Made by a program: the position numbers and the translations under genes. Source: Bacteroidales bacterium (GTDB taxonomy: Bacteria; Bacteroidota; Bacteroidia; Bacteroidales; UBA10428). From it: DNA of 39,827 bases. Location: the NCBI GenBank assembly GCA_016931575.1, contig JAFGEO010000073.1, positions 1 through 39,827 on the forward strand. The letters are read 5' to 3'. Within the stretch, counting starts at the first letter, position 1. The number at the start of each line of letters is the position of its first letter. Under the pieces are notes generated by a model, which did not search any database, was not told where the DNA came from, and saw only the letters and a program-made list of their open reading frames with translations. Shown in pieces: positions 24,652-32,100 of this stretch.

Positions 24652-26382
24652 ATGAAACTAAGAAAATATACAAAAAACCTGGGGCTTATCCTACTGGCTG
24701 CTGCTTCCTGGTTTTACACTTCGTGCTCAAAAGAGTTCCTGGAAACAGAACTTACAGGAGCAGCGACAGAGGATGTTTACTATTCGACTATCGATGGTCT
24801 TTCTGAATTGCTTACCGGAACGTATGCCGGGTTGAATGTTTGTGCAGCCGGACTGCACAACCTGGATGTTATGTACCTTGCCTTTGGCAGCATGGCTTCA
24901 GACGAGGCTGAGGCCGGAGGTGAAATGGGTGGTGGCGATATCCTTGATTTCCAGTACTGGGATCAGGGAAATCCCGAACTCGGAGGCAACAGGGATATCA
25001 CCGAAAATCACTGGGGCTATAATTACAAGGTTATTTTCCGTGCCAACCAGGTATTGCATGGCATTAGGTATTATAAGGAAACTCATTCTGATATCCCCGC
25101 AGATTCAGCTGCTTTACTGAGTCGTTTTGAAGGTGAAGCGATCTTCCTGAGAGCCTTTGTACATTTTAACATGACTCAAATTTACGGACGTATTCCGGTA
25201 ATTGACCATGTGTTGTCTTCTACTGAATTCAAGATCAACAACGATACTACTTCAGTGGCTGTTGCCCTGCACTTTGTGCAGGAAGAATTGCTGAAGGCTA
25301 TCGATCTGCTGCCTGAAAAGAGTGAGTATTCTGCTGCTGATGTTGGACGTGCCACTAAAGGTGCAGCCCAGGCGCTGCTCGCCAAAGCATATCTGTATGA
25401 GTCAAGCTATGCTGAAAATTATGCTGGCGATACCCGCTTCAGTGGCTGTACCGATAAATATGCTGAAGCACTGGCTATGGCAGAAGAAGTAATTAACTCA
25501 TCGCAATACTCACTGGTTGGGATCAACGGTGAAACCTTTGATACGTACTGGAATCAGAATGGATCAACCATCTATCCGACGGGTACTCCCGGATACCGTT
25601 ACATCTTTACCGTCGATGGTGAGCTTTCAGATGAAATTATATGGTCTGTACAGTCCGCGAATGACGGATTAAACTACATGCTTAGCAGGGGTACTTACCT
25701 GACTATTTATACTACTGTTCGTAACCTGGGATCAGGAGCAGGACTGGGCTGGGGATTCAATTGCCCGACAGAAAAGCTCCGTGATGCATACACTGCCGGT
25801 GACCTAAGAAAAATGGTTGCTGTAGGCGAAACCGGAGATCCCGTATACATAAACGATGTTTGGGATGCCCTCGATTGCAGGCAGTCTCCAACGAACCTGA
25901 TCGGAAGAAAATATGAAGCTTCCCCGGAGCAATACTGGACAAGCAGAAGTGCAGACGGAAACGGTCCGAACAATTTCCCGTACATCCGCTACGCCGATGT
26001 CATTCTTATGGCTGCCGAGGCTGCCCTTAAAACAGGTGCAGATGGGAAAGCCCTGGATTATGTCAACCAGGTGCGGCTGCGGGCACGTAATGGAGCCAGT
26101 ACCGGTGAACCGGCAGCGCTATCATCAGTCACCATAGAGCTTATTAAGAACGAGCGTTTGCTGGAACTTGCTCTTGAAGGACATCGCTTCTTCGACCTGG
26201 TTCGCTGGAAAAATTCGGATGAAATGATTGGTCAGGAAATCCAAACCTGGCTGAACGGCAATCAGCAGGATGCACCCTACGTTAATGAATTTTCTCCCGG
26301 GGTCAACGAATTCTTCCCCATCCCAACCGAGGAAATTATCAGCGCCGGAGGTGACCTGCTGCAAAATCCGGGTTATCAATAG
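24652..26382 (+). CDS. SusD/RagB-family glycan-binding lipoprotein
   Basis: This 576-residue surface lipoprotein caps the SusC channel and binds the glycan. The lipobox ends at Cys25 (WFYTSC), followed by SKEFLETELTG, the standard SusD opening. The TPR-like helical core includes EGEAIFLRAFVHFNMTQIYGRIPVI, GRATKGAAQALLAKAYLYE and, near the C-terminus, YIRYADVILMAAEAAL, VRLRARNG, LIKNERLLELALEGHRFFDLVRW and FFPIPTEEI. All are hallmark SusD segments. It is 29 bases downstream of susC, and a strong terminator follows the stop. Ligand specificity (beta-mannan or galacto/gluco-manno-oligosaccharides) is inferred from the neighbouring enzymes only. Confidence 0.95.
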   Translation: MKLRKYTKNLGLILLAAASWFYTSCSKEFLETELTGAATEDVYYSTIDGLSELLTGTYAGLNVCAAGLHNLDVMYLAFGSMASDEAEAGGEMGGGDILDFQYWDQGNPELGGNRDITENHWGYNYKVIFRANQVLHGIRYYKETHSDIPADSAALLSRFEGEAIFLRAFVHFNMTQIYGRIPVIDHVLSSTEFKINNDTTSVAVALHFVQEELLKAIDLLPEKSEYSAADVGRATKGAAQALLAKAYLYESSYAENYAGDTRFSGCTDKYAEALAMAEEVINSSQYSLVGINGETFDTYWNQNGSTIYPTGTPGYRYIFTVDGELSDEIIWSVQSANDGLNYMLSRGTYLTIYTTVRNLGSGAGLGWGFNCPTEKLRDAYTAGDLRKMVAVGETGDPVYINDVWDALDCRQSPTNLIGRKYEASPEQYWTSRSADGNGPNNFPYIRYADVILMAAEAALKTGADGKALDYVNQVRLRARNGASTGEPAALSSVTIELIKNERLLELALEGHRFFDLVRWKNSDEMIGQEIQTWLNGNQQDAPYVNEFSPGVNEFFPIPTEEIISAGGDLLQNPGYQ

Positions 26383-26405
26383 AAAACTACTACTCAGCAA
26401 TAATA

Positions 26406-26439
26406 AAAAGCGGCATACAATTGTGTGCTGCTTTTTTTT
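26406..26439 (+). terminator. Intrinsic terminator after susCD
   Basis: AAAAGCGGCATACAA (26406-26420) pairs with TTGTGTGCTGCTTTT (26421-26435), a long stem with two G-U pairs and a tight AATT turn. A run of eight T residues (26432-26439) follows. It lies 24 bases past the susD stop. Confidence 0.85.
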
Positions 26440-26497
26440 CTCAGTGCATTCCCGGTAGTCCTCCATGGGCCTCCGTGGTTTTCTGTGTTCCTTCTTA

Positions 26498-27433
26498 CTA
26501 ATACGTCGGACAAGCATACTTCTCCCTGCAAAGGGTATAGCAGACCGAAAGCTGGTGTGAACCAAGGTGATGAAGCTGCAGGCTGTTCAGTCCCAGATCA
26601 TAGGTGTAGGCTACATTCCAGTTCCCGAATTCATAGCCCAGAAAGATCAGCGCATTTTGACCGGCAGCAAAGGCATCTGTCAGGTATTTTCGGATGCAGA
26701 GCCCCGTCCATAAACCATTCTCGAAAATGAGTTTTGCATTCAGATCAAGCTGATTCATGTTAGTATCATGTGCAAAGTATACCGAGGGGATTATTTTTAC
26801 CGGATACCGCCTGGGATGTATAGTATAACCGGCAATAAGTGTCGTAAAATAACTGCTGTTACCATAGGACTGGTATAGAGAAGTATTTCCGGGAAGGAGA
26901 TTGTAAACTCCAACCCCGGCAAAAAAATCTTCGGAATACAGGAAGATACCGGCGGCAACATTATAGTACCATTCCGACTGGCGCCCATAGCTCACCAGGG
27001 GATCATACAGATCGCTGTTGAAATCGCTCTCATCAAAGCTGTACTGTCCAAATTTACCTGCCAGTCCGAAACTCAGCTGTAAAGGTGTCAGCGTACGCAA
27101 GGTGAGGTGATAGGCATACTGCACCTCACCGCCAAGGTTTTGAGAAGCCCCGTTAACATCGTGCACAATATTCAGCCCTACCCCAAACTTCCGGTACTTG
27201 TGCACCTCTTTCGGCAGCTGCACGCTGAGGGATTGTATCGAGGGGCTTCCGGCAATACCTGTCCATTGATGCCGGTCGGTCAAAATAAACTGTTTGCAGG
27301 GGAGCCAGGCAGCTGCGGCCGGATTTATTACCGACAGCTTATAGTGATACAGGCTGTGTTCTGCCAGTTGCTGCGATGACAACTCAAGCTGAAGGAGTAA
27401 CATTATAAAAAGCGACAGCCAGTATTTCCTCAC
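26498..27433 (-). CDS. PorP/SprF family T9SS-associated outer-membrane protein
   Basis: This 311-residue protein is predicted to form an outer-membrane beta-barrel. It has a signal peptide (about 1-21), then the family's N-terminal pattern: YHYKLSVINPAAA, and RHQWTGIAGSPSIQSLSV. Later segments alternate as beta strands (FGVGLNIVHDVNG, LSFGLAGKFGQYS, FFAGVGVYNL, LIFLGYEFGNWNVAYTYDLG). SprF-type proteins assist T9SS export or surface attachment of a partner protein with a type B C-terminal domain, often encoded immediately upstream, as here. The start is GTG at 27433, 5 bases after the preceding stop; no in-frame ATG lies nearby. It is the last gene of a three-gene operon. Confidence 0.9.
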   Translation of the reverse strand: MRKYWLSLFIMLLLQLELSSQQLAEHSLYHYKLSVINPAAAAWLPCKQFILTDRHQWTGIAGSPSIQSLSVQLPKEVHKYRKFGVGLNIVHDVNGASQNLGGEVQYAYHLTLRTLTPLQLSFGLAGKFGQYSFDESDFNSDLYDPLVSYGRQSEWYYNVAAGIFLYSEDFFAGVGVYNLLPGNTSLYQSYGNSSYFTTLIAGYTIHPRRYPVKIIPSVYFAHDTNMNQLDLNAKLIFENGLWTGLCIRKYLTDAFAAGQNALIFLGYEFGNWNVAYTYDLGLNSLQLHHLGSHQLSVCYTLCREKYACPTY

Positions 27434-27438
27434 AATGA

Positions 27439-29163
27439 TTAACGTTTAATAGATACGGATCCTTTATAGGCTTTGCTAATGCCAGGGACCTCAATGACAT
27501 ACCAGTAGGTACCCACTGGAAGCGGATTCCCGGCAGAGGTACCATCCCATTCGCCTTCCCCGGCCGAATAGTATATTAGTAAGTTTCCGAAGCGGTCGAA
27601 AACCCGGATTTCTGCGTCGGGCTTGTTATAGAGAAAGGGGATCGACCAGGTATCGTTAAAACCATCTCCGTTTGGGGTCAGGAAATTGGGAATACCGATA
27701 TCCAGGATCACTTCGATATCATCGCTTGCCTGGCAGCCGTATTCATTCGTAACAGTGATGGTGTAGATGCCGGCGTCATAGACCTCAATCTCCTGTTCAG
27801 CACTGCCTGTGGACCATAGGTACCCGGTATATACTGTATCAGGAGATAGTACCACAGAACTGCCGGCAGGCACCAGGGTATCCTTACCCAGGTTTACATG
27901 GGCACTATCAAGGACAACCACGTTCATACAATAGTTTTCCTGCTGGGGAAGACCCTCATCAATCACCAGGTTGATATTGTACGTGCCCGGCTCATTATAC
28001 CTGACTGTCGGAGGATCCCGCTCCGTGGAAGAAGAAGGTATAGCATTATCACAGCCTTCAAAATACAGGCGTGTAATGGTCGAATTATCGATATTGGCAA
28101 CAAAGGCATACAGGTTGTCACCTACGCGGAATATGTCGGATATTCCCTGGGGATTGTAAAAACCACCTGCTTCACCCAGGGAGGTGAATACCGGATCGGC
28201 TCCCAAACCATTATTGAACTCCAGGCGCACAATGTCATTAAAGCGGTTTAGTACAAAGCCGTAAGTTCGCTCACAATCGCGAACAATGGTCAGGTCAAAA
28301 GGATTTTGCAGGTACCTGCTGTCCCCAATGCTCACCCCGGCAGGCTCATTTAGTAATGAATAGCCAAAATCGAGCCGGGAGATCTCATGGCTGTCGTAAT
28401 TTGAAACGAAGATATACCAGGCCCCCTGCTCAAAAACGGGAAGTATCCCGCATGGGCTTTGGAAGTTGGCAGGATTTCCCAGGTTGGTGCCCAGGGGCGG
28501 GTTTTCGAGTCCCCCGGGGAAGGTGAGTCTTGTTAAGGTGTTGGTGTTTTTGTTCACCGTAAAACCAATCCATTCCCCATCGATATTGTCGATATACAGA
28601 TCTACCGGGTAATCAAGGTCCCCGATATTCCCCAGGTTAGTGGCAAGAGGAGCATTGTTCGACAGGGAGGACCCAAAATCGAGACGCACCAGGCGTGACT
28701 CTTCCCGCTGACCACCAACGACAAATACATACCAGCTGTCACCATCCTGCACCACCTGTATCCCCTGGACATGTGCCGGAATAGCTGTCCCGAAACGCCC
28801 CATATTGATGGCGTCAGGTACCGAAAGAAAGTCGTTTCCATAGCTATACCGGGTGATACTCGGATCCAGGTGATTGGTAATAAAGGCATAATAATTACCC
28901 TCGTCCCCGGCGAAATCAATAAACGCCGGGCCATTCAGGCCCCCAGCATTTCCAAGATTTTCACCGGCAGGATCATAGGCCAGGTTTCCCGAGCAGAAGT
29001 TCCAGAAATAGGTGCCGGCCTCGCGTGACTGGTTATCGATGATCACCGAATCATTGATACACAGGGTATCCTGGGCTGTAAAATATGCCTGCCCTCTGAT
29101 AATGGGGCAGGCACATAATAAGCCTATTATAAACAGGGATCGTATTCCGGTTGAAAAAGGCAC
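27439..29163 (-). CDS. Surface protein with T9SS type B (gliding-motility) C-terminal domain
   Basis: This 574-residue exported protein has a signal peptide (about 1-24). The mature start (QAYFTAQDTLCINDSVIIDN) looks like the first half of a PKD domain. It is followed by about five repeats, roughly 55-60 residues each, with the pattern N-L-G-N-x-x-x-L-x-x-P ... W-x-x-F-V-x-N ... R-L-x-F-G-x-S-L, probably a beta-propeller (about 55-365). The PKD-like ending (VRYNEPGTYNINLVI) comes after the repeats. A further Ig-like/PKD region (about 430-490) is followed by the type B sorting domain: FLTPNGDGFNDTWSIP, IRVFDRFGNLL, GEWDG and LPVGTYWYVIEV. The start is GTG overlapping the preceding TAG by one base. 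Its SprF partner follows directly. The ligand is unknown; adhesion is a plausible role. Confidence 0.85.
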   Translation of the reverse strand: MPFSTGIRSLFIIGLLCACPIIRGQAYFTAQDTLCINDSVIIDNQSREAGTYFWNFCSGNLAYDPAGENLGNAGGLNGPAFIDFAGDEGNYYAFITNHLDPSITRYSYGNDFLSVPDAINMGRFGTAIPAHVQGIQVVQDGDSWYVFVVGGQREESRLVRLDFGSSLSNNAPLATNLGNIGDLDYPVDLYIDNIDGEWIGFTVNKNTNTLTRLTFPGGLENPPLGTNLGNPANFQSPCGILPVFEQGAWYIFVSNYDSHEISRLDFGYSLLNEPAGVSIGDSRYLQNPFDLTIVRDCERTYGFVLNRFNDIVRLEFNNGLGADPVFTSLGEAGGFYNPQGISDIFRVGDNLYAFVANIDNSTITRLYFEGCDNAIPSSSTERDPPTVRYNEPGTYNINLVIDEGLPQQENYCMNVVVLDSAHVNLGKDTLVPAGSSVVLSPDTVYTGYLWSTGSAEQEIEVYDAGIYTITVTNEYGCQASDDIEVILDIGIPNFLTPNGDGFNDTWSIPFLYNKPDAEIRVFDRFGNLLIYYSAGEGEWDGTSAGNPLPVGTYWYVIEVPGISKAYKGSVSIKR

Positions 29164-32100
29164 TATTTATCGGTTTTAATCAGGGTACCTTTGAAGAGTA
29201 TTCCCGACTGCCCTGCGGTCGTTTTTCCACTCATCCGGTAATAGTATACACCAGCTTCCATATCGGTGCGCTGCCAGCTAATGCTGTTCCGGCCATTATT
29301 CCCGGGACAATTTTCGAGGTTCAACAGCAGGTCACCGCTGGTTGAATATACCTTCAGATTAACCTCCTGGTAATCCCCGGCAAGTGTATAGCTGAAGGTA
29401 GCCTGTTGTGCAAAAGGATTCGGATACACTTCCAAATGCGATATCACTTCCTCTTCGTAATCAAGGACAGTGGGCGTGTAGGGAACTCCTATTCTGTTGT
29501 TTAATTCAGTGATCTCCGTAAAATACATTGCATCGTCAATGATAGCGATGAACTCGATGGCCTGATCCGTTTCCGGAAGGGTATAGACACCTTCCAGCTC
29601 CAGGTCCTCGCCGGGCAGGAATTCTTCATCCCTTGCCTCAGCAATCGGAAACTCATGAACTCCGCCTCCTACAACAGGATAGATCCGGAACCAGACACCA
29701 TTGCCGTTGATGCCCCGATTATGAGCCTCAGCATTTACCTGTACCTGGCCATCGCCCAGATCGCTGTAGCTAATGCTGATCGCTTCAAAATCATAGACGT
29801 CAAGGACAACATCTTCAGGATCTTCAAAGGCGAATTCCCTGTCAACCAGCGTGCCCTCATAATCGATGTTGGTCAGGTCGATAATGACGCGCAGGTCTTC
29901 GCCTTCCGGAATTTCATCAGCATAAAGAAGGAAGGGCAGGTACTGTTTCTTCAGCTCACCGGGGATAATATCTCCCATATCAACCAGGAGAATTCCATTG
30001 GAAACCGTGCAGTTTGCCTCCAGACTATCCGTTACCAGGGTATAGTAGGGACCCGGATTGATGCGAATGATGGTGTTGCTTGAGATATCTGTTCCTGTAT
30101 TCCTTACAGTCATGAGTGTCTGGATATAAAGATCTTCATCCGACTCGTAGACAATTGTATCACTTACAGGTATGCCATTGATGCTGTATACCGTATTCGT
30201 CACCCTGATGCGCGGTCCCACAGGACGCACAACCAGCGATTCGGATGCTACAGATTGGTCACCTTTACGCAGATCCGTATAATTCAGGATTTGTCCGTTG
30301 GTGAGAACAAGGATCTCGGCATTGGTATTGTAGCTGTCAACCGTTCCTTTTTGCATAATGACCAATTTCGAAGTATCGAGCGAAGGGAAGGGGCCAAACT
30401 GTGACAGATCGATAGATGACCCTGAAGCAGTAAGTGTCCCGGGTGCGTTTCCAAAATCGGCATAATCAAAATCGGCATTGCTGTACCGGATATCCCCCGT
30501 GGGTTCAAAATAATTTGTGTAGTTTACTTCCAGACTGTTTAACTCAGCCTGATCGAGTATAAGCTGTTGATACTCGGAAAGTTGTCCGTTTTCGTCCTTC
30601 TCAACAATGCTGAACATAGCATTGGGTACCGTGTAGGATACAGCTCCCTGGGCTGTTCCGTCATAGAAAATCTGCTCACCCGATAGGGTGAAAGGAATGG
30701 AATAAACGCCCTCTTTCAGCGCTGCATTGATCTTCACCAGGAAGACAAAATATGCTCTGCGGGTAGGTTGTATCAGGTTTAGGGTGTCCCCCATCTTGAT
30801 CAGTACCTCACTCTCAGGCTGGTTAAAGCGCCATCCTGTAGTGAAAGTACCCGGCTGATCTCCCGGAATAAGTTCACCGCCCTCAGCATGCGAGGGTACA
30901 AGAGGTCTCGGATAAGCTACATAACACATCTCAATACTTCCTATATCAGCGCTGATCTGAGGTTTGACACAGGTATTTATCCAATTGTTTTCGGTACTGT
31001 TGCCCACTTCGACACGGATCTCCATAAAACTGCCGGTAACCGTTCGTGGATAGTTTGCCAGATCCGGGTTACCCGGATTTTCACCTGCATTGGGCACCAA
31101 AGTAAGTGTATGCTGATCGTAATCGGGATCAATGCTGGCTGGCATTGAAACAGCGGGTGCAATGAGCGAACAGGGATCTGTTGCGCCTACATAAGTTGTA
31201 ATGGTAGATTTGCCATGACCATACGATACATGGTAAGGATCAAAATTCCTGTCAAACCTGTGAGGTTCGTTGGTATCAGCAATCGTATGTTTCAGGAATA
31301 CGGTATCCACACCATAGTATACCAGCTCAGGAGTTACTACCGAAGTAACAGAAAGGTCGGTGCCCTTTGCATATCCCGATAGTACATGGGAGAAGATCAC
31401 CCAGGGGGACCCCCCGAAGATTTCCTCACAAACCAGGACGCCTCCTTTACTGATCTCGACAGATCCTTCACGTCCACGGCCCTCGTAATCGGCATGAATG
31501 GTGATATGGGTTTTTCCGAGCGTCTCGAAGAAATCATCGCCATAAGTATCATCCGCTCCGGCATACCAGCCTGAGTCTACCTGTCCATAAATATCATCGG
31601 TAAAGGGTACTGCAGGATATCCGGTATAGTCCTCACCATCGCCAGTCATGAAAGCATCGTGCAGGTAGCCTGTTTTGGAACAGAATCGATCACCCCGGTC
31701 ATCTATCCAATCGTCAATGCCATCGAAATCATCATCGTCCAGGGCGGGTGGTATGAGCAGCTGGGGAATGTAAACATCATAGGCAAAGGGTGATTCCCAG
31801 ATCTCGACTTCGTTCCAGGTGTTCGGGTTATCGATCCATTTTGTGAAATATTGATCGTCAATCTGAACAATCGAGTCAGTATTAAATGAGCCATCCTCAT
31901 TCTTTGGAAGTGTGATGCGATAGCCGCCAAGTCCTTTGGGAATGCTATACACAAAGTATCCGAATACACCATCACCGAGAGGTCCTACGCCATCAATCTC
32001 TTCTGATGCATCATTATAATCAACATCGTAGCCCACATTTCTGATCCAGTAATAGGTATATTCTGTGGAAGCATCCATGTCGAAGACCAGGTGCGCTTTA

